A DNA stretch of 35,833 nucleotides from Chara braunii (GCA_003427395.1 BFEA01000155.1:1606834-1642666), one strand, 5' to 3'; counted from the first letter of the stretch, positions 1 to 8,579 are shown. Numbers and translations are program-made. The notes: a model not told the origin generated them from the sequence alone.

Positions 1-38
<38 letters not shown>
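1..38. repeat. (TG)n microsatellite at the window edge
   Basis: Nineteen uninterrupted TG units. The array is cut by the window edge, so its true length is unknown. Confidence 0.98.
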
Positions 39-40
<2 letters not shown>

Positions 41-74
41 GTAGAGTTCTTTGTTTGAATTAACAGTTACCCTC

Positions 75-525
75 TCATGGATCAGCTTTCGCCTTTATCA
101 AAGTGTGCTCGAGCACCTTCTCCAGAACAAGCCTCTTCTTTGAGTCCTTCACAAGGAGCTTTGTGATAAAATCCTTAGCCTGTTTGCTGACAACAGGATG
201 TGGGTCCATATTCATGATCCTTTTGTACATCTCCTCATGGCTCTGGGCTTCGAACGGAGGAGCCTCATATAGACACATAGGCTCATAGCAGCTCATAGCA
301 CAATACACCGAGACTCAAAAGATCAGCACTGGCAGAGTAATCAGCCCCTGCAATCATCTCTGGAAGCAAATAATCCACATTCTGTATCCCAGTGGTTGTT
401 TGGAGCATGCAAACGCCAGCAAAATCTGCTATCATTGGTTCGCCCTCAATTCGAACCAGCAGGTGTTCTGGCTTCATATCAGTGCGAATCACGTGTTTTG
501 AATGGCTATAGTCCAGTGTCCAGAG
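75..525 (-). pseudogene. Aurora-kinase-like pseudogene, copy 1 (C-terminal half of kinase domain)
   Basis: Read on the minus strand, this stretch follows the second half of a plant-type Aurora Ser/Thr kinase. In order it shows a catalytic-loop block (LDYSHSKHVIRTDMKPEHLL), a DFG region (IADFAG), the P+1 region (DYLLPEM), helix F (SLGVLCYELL), then YEAPPFEAQSHEEMYKRI, a DPHPVVS block and a LLVKDSKKRL...LEH end, with a TGA stop at 75-77. Aurora kinases act in mitosis, phosphorylating histone H3 and spindle substrates. This copy cannot be active: HRD reads RTD and DFG reads DFA. The frame also breaks near 300, where CYELL runs into a stop and the match resumes in another frame. The N-terminal lobe (glycine loop, VAIK lysine) is absent. 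Reading without introns through several blocks fits a processed or duplicated fragment. The family call rests on the order of motifs; the exact paralogue is not resolved. Confidence 0.8.
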
Positions 526-548
526 CGTTTGTGATCGATATCATACAC

Positions 549-597
549 ATTGTGGCTTGTGTCTCGCAAAGTATTTTAGTGAAACACAAGCCACAAT
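549..597. repeat. Perfect 14-bp inverted repeat (hairpin)
   Basis: ATTGTGGCTTGTGT at 549-562 is matched by its exact reverse complement at 584-597, with a 21-nt loop. It lies just beyond the upstream end of Aurora copy 1 and touches the start of the plus-strand Aurora fragment, close to the inversion point between them. Confidence 0.85.
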
Positions 598-650
598 ACT
601 TAGGATGTAACTCACCGGTGCTCTGCATTATTGCCATTCAAAACACAAGT
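593..650 (+). pseudogene. Aurora-kinase-like short fragment, copy 3
   Basis: About 55 bp here repeat, with few differences, the start of the plus-strand Aurora copy at 1038-1092. In the kinase frame it reads LTGALHYCHSKHK, the residues just before the HRD loop (plant Aurora: ALxYCHxKHVIHRD). Similarity stops abruptly after KH, so the fragment ends exactly where the catalytic loop should begin. It is too short to have a function and marks a duplication or rearrangement breakpoint. Confidence 0.65.
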
Positions 651-992
651 GGACCCTCCGCAGCCACGTTGCGGCCCAGAAGAGGGAATGTTCCGCGGGG
701 CGGCAGAACGGGTGAAGGAGCAGCAGCGGTTGGCAGGCTGGAGGTCGGAGGGGGAGGTGGCGGCGGCGAAGCCATGCGGGACGTCGTTGTTGTTTTGCTG
801 ATTGGCCACGTCTTGTTGCGCGATTTCTGGTCCTGGTTGCTCAGTCATGGATTCATTGAGGAGGCTTCTCTCTGCCCACAACCTCACTGCCATCGCACCA
901 CCATCACACCCAGCAACATCCCTTCTTGCTGCGTTTACTGTGCCTGCCTTCTCTCTCCACACAACGTCGATACATTCACGCACAGATGGCAT
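612..992 (-). CDS. Doubtful 126-codon open frame between kinase fragments
   Basis: An open minus-strand frame lies between the two direct Aurora repeats (593-650 and 1038-1092). Its last codons run into the kinase repeat read antisense. The product would be rich in Asn, Gln, Ser and Ala (QQNNND stretch), with no domain I recognise. On the minus strand it lies upstream of Aurora copy 1, but it does not resemble the kinase N-lobe. It may be a chance open frame in GC-rich filler DNA. Confidence 0.12.
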   Translation of the reverse strand: MPSVRECIDVVWREKAGTVNAARRDVAGCDGGAMAVRLWAERSLLNESMTEQPGPEIAQQDVANQQNNNDVPHGFAAATSPSDLQPANRCCSFTRSAAPRNIPSSGPQRGCGGSTCVLNGNNAEHR

Positions 993-1037
993 ACACCTTC
1001 ACATCACGCGTCTGGCCACAATCAGCACGCAAGAAAC

Positions 1038-1490
1038 ACAATACTTAGGATGTAACTCGCTGGTGCTCTGGATTATTGCCGTTCAAAACATGTGATTCGC
1101 AGAGATATCGAGCGGGAGAACCTGCTGATTGGAATTAAGTGAGGACCAAATTGGCTGGTCTTTGCATGCCCCAAACAGCCACTGAGATGCGGTAATCAGT
1201 TCTTCAGATTACTTGCCCCCAGAGATGAATGAAGGGGATGATTACAAGGCCAGCACTGGTATAGGGAGCGTGCATTGTGCTATGAGTTTCTGTATGAGGT
1301 CCTCCTGACTCCTCCAGGGATAAGGAGCTATGCAAAACAATTGTCGACGTGGACCCGCATCCTGTTGTCAGCAAAGAGGCTAAGGATTGATCAGAAAGCT
1401 CCTTGTGGAGGACTCGAGGATGAGACTCATGCTGGAGAAGAAGGTACTCGAGCACCCTCGGATAGAGGCGAAAGCTGATGCACCCAGAGG
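1038..1490 (+). pseudogene. Aurora-kinase-like pseudogene, copy 2
   Basis: This plus-strand copy covers the same kinase portion as copy 1 but in opposite orientation. Blocks in order: LAGALDYCRSKHVIRRDIERE with NLLIG following, GWSLHAPNSH (the WSVHAPNSRR-type activation segment of plant Auroras), DYLPPEM, CYEFLYE, VDPHPVVSKEAKD, LIRKLLVEDSRMRL and VLEHPRIEAKAD. At least four frame changes or stops separate the blocks, for example a TAA before LAGAL, a TGA after the NLLIGIK block and a shift after EAKD. HRD reads RRD, the same His-to-Arg change as in copy 1, which suggests both copies descend from an already mutated source. It keeps DYLPPEM and GWSLHAPNSH better than copy 1. No function is expected. 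Confidence 0.8.
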
Positions 1491-2134
1491 GGAACTGGGA
1501 ATTAAACAAGGAATTAGGTAGTGTTCGGGAGCTGACATCCTTCGTCGTTTTTCCTGACCCACATCCGTTGACGCAATTTTCAGTTGTTCGTCAACCACAA
1601 GGCCGGTTAGATTGCATGCTGCATGCACGTAGTAGTACTGTTGAGGAAGAGAGTGCAGTTTGCTGACGAGGACGGCGTTGGGGAGCTACCATCGCAGCAG
1701 AATCTGAGCAGACGAACCACCGGCCACTTCTGGAGGGGTGGGGTTTCTATCTGCTTGAACAGTAATGAATCAGGGGCACGATCAAGAAGGACAATAGGGA
1801 AAATTGAAAATTCCCTTCAAGATAGTTCAATCTGCTCCAGCTCGTCACAAGATTTCATCATGGCAGTCTTTCCTTTTTTTTTTTTTGAGTCTTTCCTGTA
1901 TGTCTTTTTGACAAACACCCTCGTTTGTTAAGAAGTCGTACGGAACAAAGGCCTACGATCTCGTCTGTGATGAGCTGGAACGCATTGCACTATCTTGTAG
2001 AGATTTTCCCAATTACCCTCCTCCAGTGTGACCCTGAAAAAAAGAAGAAGAAAGAAAAGTGTCGCCCAGACTCAATTCTGTTCAAGAAGATATCCCCGGT
2101 GTGCGCGTGCTTGATGTGATCTGGTCATGCGCGC
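1491..2134. other. Unassigned stretch after Aurora copy 2
   Basis: No recognisable gene. A 40-codon open frame at about 1911-2033 (…KKSYGTKAYDLVCDELERIA…) has coding-like composition but no homologue I know. A T-run lies at about 1876-1886 and an A-rich stretch at 2037-2058. This could be flanking or 3' sequence carried along with the kinase copy. Confidence 0.3.
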
Positions 2135-2140
2135 ACACAA

Positions 2141-2625
2141 CGACAGGTGGCATGTGATGGCCAAGGTCTTTTCTTTTCTTGCCTTTTTTTGTGTGGCCTC
2201 CCAGATTCATGATGTTCCACGTATGTAGAGCGACACGTGGCATATGCTGGATGTGCCAAAGGCTTTCTTGCCCTTTTTGTGTGGCCTCCCAGATTCATAG
2301 CGTTCCATCAACTTCCATGTATGTAGAGGGACACGTGGCATATGATGGATGTGCCAAAGGCAAAGTGGGGTGCACACGCGCCTGTTCAAGTTTGGCAGAG
2401 GATCATTTGCCACGTGTCACGGCAGGTCGACCGGGTTTTTCTTTTGCCCTCTCTATCTGGACTCACAGATCACATTCCATGTGTCCATCAGCGCCTGATA
2501 TGATCTGAACCACACGGTCCACACACGGACACGTGGCATGTAATGGATCTGGCAAAGGAAAATTGGCGTGCACACGTGCCTGTTTGGGTTTGTGAGATTG
2601 ATCATATGACATGCGTCACCCCAGC
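2141..2625. repeat. Diverged tandem repeats carrying CACGTG (G-box) motifs
   Basis: The motif ACACGTGGCAT followed by a GGATNTGNCAAAGG block occurs at 2233, 2331 and 2529, with a weaker copy at 2141. The block TGTGGCCTCCCAGATTCAT is duplicated at about 2192 and 2281. A longer duplication of about 198 bp pairs 2329-2424 with 2527-2620, sharing GTGCACACG and a downstream GATCAT…GTCAC. A further CCACGTGTCAC box lies at 2409-2420. CACGTG is the core bound by plant bZIP and bHLH factors. Whether these repeats regulate anything is unknown; no gene follows closely. Confidence 0.7.
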
Positions 2626-2734
2626 ACGCAGAGAGGTGAGTCAGCCGTTTTTTTTTCTGCTCTTTACACGCAAGCAAACACAGATATGTTGGTGGCCACT
2701 CCACAACTCACAGGCATGCGCATGAACAGAAGAA

Positions 2735-2757
2735 ACACACACACACACACACACACA
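2735..2757. repeat. (AC)n microsatellite
   Basis: Short AC array. The ~25 bp before it (ACAGGCATGCGCATGAACA) also precede the larger AC array at 3550. Confidence 0.95.
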
Positions 2758-2894
2758 ATCAGTTTTATGTTTGTCTGTTTTACTGTTGTTGTCTGTCCTC
2801 CCCCTGATCTTTTTCTAAGTGTTTTTGCTTGCCCAAACTGAGCACCCTTAAGTAGTGCCAAACAGTCGGTGGTTCCTCGTTTGGAGTGCCTACT

Positions 2895-2944
2895 GAGGGT
2901 TCAGCCTCCTGATGAGTCGGTGCAACTCCGACGAAACAATCGTT
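2895..2944 (+). ncRNA. Hammerhead-ribozyme-like core (incomplete)
   Basis: CTGATGA at 2909-2915 is followed by a perfect 5-bp stem II (GTCGG 2916-2920, CCGAC 2928-2932, loop TGCAACT), then GAAA at 2933-2936 and C at 2937. These are the two invariant boxes and helix II of a hammerhead ribozyme in the right order and spacing. AATC and GTT follow (2938-2944), which could form the minimal helix III plus a GUU cleavage triplet seen in Penelope-type hammerheads. Directly 5' lies a 4-bp hairpin, GAGG/CCTC (2895-2908). I cannot pair a conventional helix I around the GUU site, so activity is doubtful. It may be a decayed retrozyme or Penelope-type ribozyme. Confidence 0.4.
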
Positions 2945-2949
2945 CATCA

Positions 2950-3300
2950 TCAGTTTTTATTTTATTTTTTTCGGTCTCTGAAACTTTTATGGACTTCACT
3001 TTTTCCCGATTTGCCTGCCTTGTGTGCTTGTTGTTGCTTGCCGTCCAATGTCCCTCATGCCTTCTAGCCCTTGGTCATTTTTTTTGTTGTCTGCTGTGTC
3101 TGTTGCTCGTGTGTTGTCTGCCCTCCCTCCTCCCCCATGCCCTCCAGCCTATGTGTTGTCTTGTTGTCTGTGGCCTGTGTGTTTCGTTGTTCTCCCTTCC
3201 TTGCCTTTGGACTCGACTGCACTCAGATGCGTATTCTCCTCCTGAAGTGTTCCGATGGTATGATGCATGGTTTTTACTGTGCAGAGGTGTCTGCAATATG
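2950..3300. other. Unassigned T/C-rich stretch
   Basis: Pyrimidine-rich sequence with several long but compositionally biased open frames (Leu, Cys, Ser-rich). I see no domain and call no gene. Confidence 0.3.
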
Positions 3301-3325
3301 TGTTCACACACATCATCACGCACAC

Positions 3326-3394
3326 AGGGATAATGATGATGATGAGTGATGGCCGTAAGGACAATGATGATGATGAGCGATGGCCGTAAGGACA

Positions 3395-3443
<49 letters not shown>
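3326..3443. repeat. (GAT)n array with a short tandem duplication
   Basis: ATG/GAT triplets run from about 3394 to 3442. They are preceded by two ~36-bp units containing GATGGCCGTAAGGACAATGA. Poly-Asp and poly-His open frames across it are by-products of the repeat. Confidence 0.95.
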
Positions 3444-3546
3444 CAACGAATTGTTTTTTTTGCGCTTACTGTCGGGCCACGACACCCGAGCACACAGAGT
3501 TATTTTGGTGGTTAGTATGGAGCTTACAGGCACGGGCATGAACACA

Positions 3547-3549
<3 letters not shown>

Positions 3550-3602
<53 letters not shown>
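3550..3602. repeat. (AC)n microsatellite
   Basis: Uninterrupted AC array of about 53 bp, preceded by ACAGGCACGGGCATGAACA, nearly the same flank as the AC array at 2735. Confidence 0.97.
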
Positions 3603-3607
<5 letters not shown>

Positions 3608-3830
3608 ATGATGATGAGGAGACATGTGGACAAGGATGATGATGATGATCTCCCATCGCAATTCAGGTCGTCCGCAGTCGACCGCTCTCTCTCTTGTTGC
3701 TGCCCGGTTGTTGTTTGTTTTTCTTTCTGGCCGCGATTCACTTTTGCGGCACAGGGCTCGTCAGTCGATGGTCCATCCTCCCCCCGTGTCCGGCGTGGGT
3801 TTTCATCATTCTTCTCCTTCGCCCCTCCAC

Positions 3831-3835
<5 letters not shown>

Positions 3836-3918
<83 letters not shown>
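3836..3918. repeat. (GA)n microsatellite, 83 bp
   Basis: Uninterrupted GA array. Arg-Glu and Leu-Ser dipeptide open frames over it are artefacts. Confidence 0.98.
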
Positions 3919-3919
<1 letters not shown>

Positions 3920-4500
3920 ACTTAACCATGCGTGTTGTCATTTCCTCCTGTTCGTCGTAATGGTCATCATGTGTCGTTGTGTGTTTCCCCTCTTGTTACT
4001 GCCTGGTGTTTCTTTTTTCGTTTTGCGCATGTCCATCAAATGCCACATGCAAGGTCCGCACGCACAGAGATGAGGCCCCCTCTGTGTTTTTTTTTTTGTC
4101 CCTCGCTCTCGTACCCAAACTACCGTCATGACTTTGAAATTATGTGTTCAATCACCTCTCGATCTGCATTCCGCCTGCGCCACCAAGTGAACATTTCCTG
4201 ATTGCTTCCGCAGCTGGGCTTATGTACTTGACAATTCGCGTTTCGCACTACAGCTTCTGGTTATGGCTCTGCTGCCCTGCCTGTGTTTGTCACTCCGGAA
4301 GTTTGTGGACTTTCCTGGGACTTTGCTCCTGACTAGACTGTCTGACAGCTGGCCTAGCGACTTCTTCTGAACTCTTTCCGTCCCTTGAACCACCGCTCTA
4401 CCCGCCTCCTGGAAATTGCCCGCCCTGTGAGTTTGGGCGGGTTTTTCAGGGGCGGCAGTGACCGTTGCCAATCGGTGGGCCTAGACCCGCAATTTCAAAG
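3919..4500. other. Unassigned stretch
   Basis: Mixed-composition sequence with no recognisable gene. GCCCGCC…GGCGGGT around 4419-4444 could form a small GC hairpin followed by a T-run, but no transcript is evident. Confidence 0.3.
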
Positions 4501-5096
4501 CGGCAACTTTGGCAATTTTTCGTGCTCAGAAAAATTCATAGAAAATTCTAAAAACTCGAGGGTCCATAGATTAGGTCGTGATCTTTCCAGGAAAAATATC
4601 AGATTTTTTTTAATTTTCTTTTCATTTTGCCCATTAAATAATCGCCGTGGCAATTCGGTGCATTTCCATTTTTGCCACTCTAGCATGTGTCGACTAACAG
4701 AGGAAGTCCGACAAATTTGGTGACATTTCGTACACAGAAGAATTCACAGAAAATTCTAAAATTTTGAGGGTTTGTAGTTGCGGTTGTGATATTTCCAGGA
4801 AAAATATCAGTAAAAAAAAATGAACTATTTTTCCCGTGAAATAATCACCGCGCCCGGCGGCGCATTTCCATTTTGCCACTCAACCATGTGTAGGCTAACA
4901 TAAGAAGTGCGGCAACTTTGGTGATTTTTCGTGCTCAGAAAATTCACAAAAAATAAAATAAAAATCTGAAAACTAGAGGGTTTGTAGATTAGGTCGTGAT
5001 CTTTCCAAGAAATATATCAGAGAAGTAAAAAAAAAAAATGTTTACACATGAAATAATCGCCGTGCCCATTCAGCATATTTCCATTTTTGCCACGCT
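4501..5096. repeat. Three-unit tandem repeat, period about 205 bp
   Basis: Units begin at about 4501, 4709 and 4910 (CGGCAACTTTGG or close). Each repeats the same landmarks: TTTTCGTGCTCAGAAAA, GAAAATTCTAAAA, GAGGGT, TTAGGTCGTGATCTTTCCA, AAATATCAG, an A/T run, AAATAATCGCCG, CATTTCCATTTTTGCCAC and CATGTG. The units differ by roughly 10-20% with small indels, so the tandem is old. No open frame persists across units. It looks like a satellite-type or transposon-derived tandem. Confidence 0.85.
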
Positions 5097-5250
5097 GGGA
5101 CCAAGGCCAGGCCCCACAAAGACCTCCCAGTACACCCCATGCCTATTCCAAAAAATGGCCTACCGGTCCCCCAAATTTTGAAAGGTGGGTAGAGGGGTGG
5201 CTCAACTGCTATCTACCGGGAACTTCCTACCACGGCCTATTTAGACCTGT

Positions 5251-5251
<1 letters not shown>

Positions 5252-5286
<35 letters not shown>
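5252..5286. repeat. Poly(T) tract, 35 bp
   Basis: Uninterrupted T run. It could be the reverse-complement poly(A) tail of a retroposed minus-strand sequence to its right, but I find no recognisable body. Confidence 0.9.
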
Positions 5287-5287
<1 letters not shown>

Positions 5288-6090
5288 ACCTATCCTACCT
5301 AGGCAGTCATTTATATTGTACACGGGACTGGGACCAACAGTGGGATTGCAAACTGGGACTGGGACTAGGGCTGCATAATGCTTCAACTTTTCAGCCTCAT
5401 CATCGGCTTCATGCAGAAAGGAAAAAGATAGGGGAAACGACTCCTGAGTCACCTTTTTCGTTTGAAATAGGCAAGAAAAGACAAAGTGGCACCGATGTCA
5501 TCGTTTGAGTTTCAGAATGTGCAAGTTTAGCGGGGGCTTGAAGTTGTCGTCATGTTTTGGAGGTGGCGTGAATGCAGATTTCGCGGCCGCTTTTTTTGCC
5601 CTCTTTTGAGAACTGCTAAAGTTGCTTATTCCAAACGCTAGGTGTGACCTAGGAGCCGTTGCACCAAAACATTAATAACAACGCTCCAGCTGTTGCTGCC
5701 ATTGTGCTATCTTGACAAGTTGGTCGGCCAGCATCCAAATGACAGTGACACATCCTTCTGTTGAGAAAAAGTTGCGGCGCTGGCCACGTGCCCAGAGCCT
5801 GTCTTCTGCATCTTAAGTGAAAATGAAACGACTTTGACACCATTCCCGTCTAGGCAGTCGTTACTGGCCTACTAGAGACAAGCTCACTAGACAAGACGTG
5901 TTGTGGCGCGCGCGGATGGCGACAAGCCAACAGGTCCATCGACTGGAGAGCTGTCAGCTTTTCAACGAACTTGACATGCGCCTTTCTCACCGGCTCCTTG
6001 TCTTTGGTCTTCAAAGTTGCTGTTCGAGATGTTGTAGATTTTACGAGAACAAGTCATAGGCGCGCCACGACGATGCCGCGGCAGGCGGGA
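5287..6090. other. Unassigned stretch
   Basis: No domain, RNA gene or clear repeat recognised. Includes a GCGCGCGCGG tract near 5906. Confidence 0.3.
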
Positions 6091-6094
6091 CGCA

Positions 6095-6220
6095 GTGTGA
6101 GTATGTCCCAAAGGGTCTCAGTGTCATTATATCGTAAGGATAGTCAGAGTGTGGGTGTGCCCTAAGTTGCCCGAAGTCCCACTGTCAGTATGTCCCAAAA
6201 GGTCCCAGAAGTCAATATGC
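6095..6220. repeat. Short duplication around GTATGTCCCAAA
   Basis: GAGTATGTCCCAAAGGGTCT (6098) recurs as CAGTATGTCCCAAAAGGTCC (6185), about 87 bp later, with related GTGTGCCCTAAG and ATATGCCCGTAAG variants between and after. This is a small degenerate tandem. Confidence 0.5.
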
Positions 6221-6313
6221 CCGTAAGTGGGGACAAATACATTGAAAAGAAATCCCGGTGAGTATATGGACCAAGGAGCTGTCAGATACAAATATCGCCG
6301 CGGAAGGGGGGGC

Positions 6314-6316
<3 letters not shown>

Positions 6317-6396
<80 letters not shown>
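6317..6396. repeat. (GA)n microsatellite
   Basis: About 80 bp of GA. It sits directly upstream of copies of the 55-bp core repeat, the same arrangement as at 17.2-18.5 kb. Confidence 0.97.
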
Positions 6397-6646
6397 TGGG
6401 AACGAGTCTGCGGCTACAACATGGAAATATACACTGCCAAAGGAAGTATACACTGCCACATTTTCGTTCTTTGGCAGTGTATATTTCCATGTTGTGGCAG
6501 TGGGTACTTCCATGTCCTAAGGGAAGATTCAATCCCATTTTGCTCATTTGGTGAAGTGTGGCAATTGTGGTGTGTGTATGTGTGTGCACAATGAGCAAAA
6601 TGGGAATGAATCTTCAGCCAGAACATAAAATATACACTGCCAACTT
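6394..6646. repeat. Inverted cluster of the dispersed 55-bp core repeat
   Basis: Core consensus: GATGAGCAAAAT, then GGAATGAATCTTCC, CTAGAACATGGAAATATACA and CTGCCAC. Copies here: plus strand about 6394-6442, minus strand 6469-6553 (two partial copies), plus strand 6593-6643. The arms at 6416-6442 and 6469-6495 form a perfect 27-bp inverted repeat. The same core recurs at 17.3-18.5 kb and inside the MITEs at 30.7-34.0 kb. Confidence 0.8.
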
Positions 6647-6693
6647 TTCTCACGTTATTTATTTGTAATTTTGTACTTTTTGTACTTTTTTTT

Positions 6694-6697
<4 letters not shown>

Positions 6698-6729
<32 letters not shown>

Positions 6730-6758
6730 TGTGTATGTGTGTGTGTGTGTGTGTGTGT
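6698..6758. repeat. (TG)n microsatellite
   Basis: TG array with two interruptions, immediately after a T-run and the core-repeat cluster. Confidence 0.95.
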
Positions 6759-6759
6759 A

Positions 6760-7410
6760 GTGAGATGAGTCCACCTCGTTCAGAGACAAGGCAAGCTGAT
6801 TTTATATAATGACACATCACAGCGAAAGCGAAGGGTACGGGGACCAATGTACGGAATGATCCATCCTTTGAACCCGACGAGAAGAGTCAGGTTCCAAACT
6901 CCAAATGCAACGCTACTCCTTCAAACTGCACATTCGTATTATGCATGGAACAGAACCAACATCCAGTTGACAATGGGTATGAGCCCTCAAAAGAAGTATC
7001 CACAAAAGGGAGGGAGGGACAGGGATAGGGTTAGCATAGACCTATATTGGGAAAGTGACGTAAGTTATACTGAGTTCTCAGTAGGAGATGATCTGCAGTA
7101 ATTTATTCCAGTATGCCCTAAAAAATGCATATGTATATATAGACAAAAAATATGGAAGCCCTATAGGCAAGCACAAGTACGATTTTAATTTCTCCAACAT
7201 GAAAATCAAGGCATCTACATAGCATAGAACAGTCAGTTTTCGGTGTCACAGTCAATACTGAAAAAAGGAGAGAATGCAAATCCCTTATTTCCGAATATTT
7301 TAGAAAAAGGAATAAGACCAAGACCCATGCGAGGCCATTGTGAGTGGAACATCGAAGATGAGAGAAATCCCATGCGACACAAATTAATCATTCAAAAAAC
7401 TTATTTAGAC
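6760..7410. other. Unassigned stretch
   Basis: Open frames of 84 codons (6847-7101) and 107 codons (7243-7566) exist on the plus strand with fairly ordinary composition, but I recognise no domain and cannot support either as a gene. Confidence 0.25.
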
Positions 7411-7860
7411 AACAACATTATTCTTCCGTTCACAACCATGGTTCAAGCGAGAAATGTACCTCCTGGTGAGCACAAACAGAAGAGAAGGTATGCTTCAACA
7501 AAGCCTAAGCTACTAACTAATTCAAAGCAATCGAGATGCATACTCGCCTGGTCGCGGCTGGGATAATGAGTAATCCTAGCAAAAAAAACTAACCATCAGG
7601 AAAGTTGTCACACGGACAAGCACTAATCGAGTTTGAGAACAATAATCCACTTCTGACCACACATAGTTTCCCTCTCTCTCCTTTCTCACAATAATTCTTA
7701 GATAATAGAACTATTCTGCAACAAACATTCAAACGAGAAATGCAAACTTCTGACGAACAACAACAGAAGAGATGGTTTATTTCATGATCGATGAACAAAG
7801 CCTAAGTTATCGACTAATCACAAAGCAATCGAGATGCACAAGCGGTCCAGATAGTAATAC
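7411..7860. repeat. Diverged tandem duplication, period about 290 bp
   Basis: Blocks near 7441-7600 recur at 7728-7890: TTCAA(A/G)CGAGAAATG, CAACAGAAGAGA, GAACAAAGCCTAAG, CAAAGCAATCGAGATGCA, CAGGAAAGTTG and TCGAGTTTGAGAAC/TCGAGTCGGAGAAC. Indels shift the frame between copies. Confidence 0.6.
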
Positions 7861-7861
7861 T

Positions 7862-8095
7862 AGTCCAAACTACTCAGCAGGAAAGTTGCATCAAGGATAT
7901 GCATTTGTCGAGTCGGAGAACGAGGAAACGTAATTCGAAATAGGGCACTCATACAATCCTAGAGATGGAGTTTCCATTCGTGAGGAACGAAGGAAGCCTT
8001 TACTTCCTGAAAATTATAAGAAGCCCGGGAATAAGACCATAGTAGCTAGTTCCCCAAAGAAAAGCTTGAAGCGAACCCGACTGATCCTGAGATGA
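7862..8095 (+). pseudogene. Weak coding relic, unidentified
   Basis: A 77-codon frame has a single internal stop (TAA 7931-7933). It begins SPNYSAGKLHQGYAFVESEN and continues with a Lys/Arg-rich stretch (REERRKPLLPENYKKPGNK, then SSPKKSLKRTR). GYAFVES resembles the RNP1 motif of an RRM, but no RNP2 is visible upstream and the match may be chance. The other unit of the duplication reads GKLSHGQALIEFEN at the equivalent place, so both units seem to keep a similar peptide. That is weak evidence that the ancestor was coding. Confidence 0.2.
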
Positions 8096-8293
8096 ACCAA
8101 AATTCTCTATAGATATTCAAAAGAGATTGCCCAAACGCGGCTAATAAGCTAGATACTAGATCATCAAGCGTCCTATGACATAGAGGGGAATATCGTCAAA
8201 AGAACAATAGGAACAACGCAGCACGAAAGATGATAATCTAGCACTGGTAATTAACAGATCAACAGTTAAGGGGGTTCCCAGGGAAACACCACC

Positions 8294-8575
8294 ATGCATT
8301 CGCTGATACTACGGGTAATCATTACAATTCCACAGATAAAAGTCGCAAACAGAAAAGTGGCCGACATAATCGCCATCGATCGGGGAGAGCAAGGAGTGTC
8401 CATAATCCAGGAATTACTAATGGAGCATTGGGCAAGCGAGGGCGAATCAAGAGTGGAGTGCATATTGGACGTAAGAAAGAGGATAATCATGAAGGCAAGG
8501 ATGAGCATAGCAATAGTGAAAGCAATTATGAAATACAAAAGCCGTCTGAAAGAGATCAAGCAATATTCCTTGTAA
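8294..8575 (+). CDS. Doubtful 93-codon open frame, unidentified
   Basis: The frame is ATG to TAA with no recognisable domain and is rich in Ile, Lys, Arg and Glu. The opposite strand is also open with a hydrophobic product, as expected for biased composition. No homologue is known to me and no promoter or poly(A) signal stands out. It may be a relic of the same degenerate unit to its left. Confidence 0.15.
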   Translation: MHSLILRVIITIPQIKVANRKVADIIAIDRGEQGVSIIQELLMEHWASEGESRVECILDVRKRIIMKARMSIAIVKAIMKYKSRLKEIKQYSL

Positions 8576-8579
8576 CCGG

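Noticed and set aside
2207-2704. Genes on either strand in the G-box repeat region
   Set aside because: The open frames follow the tandem repeats and the peptides only mirror the repeat units.
3346-3921. Long open frames encoding poly-Asp, His-Thr, Ser-Leu or Arg-Glu repeats
   Set aside because: They run through GAT, AC and GA microsatellites, where several frames on both strands are open by composition.
8266-8559. Small membrane protein on the minus strand
   Set aside because: The hydrophobic frame is the antisense of an equally open plus frame; no support for either beyond openness.
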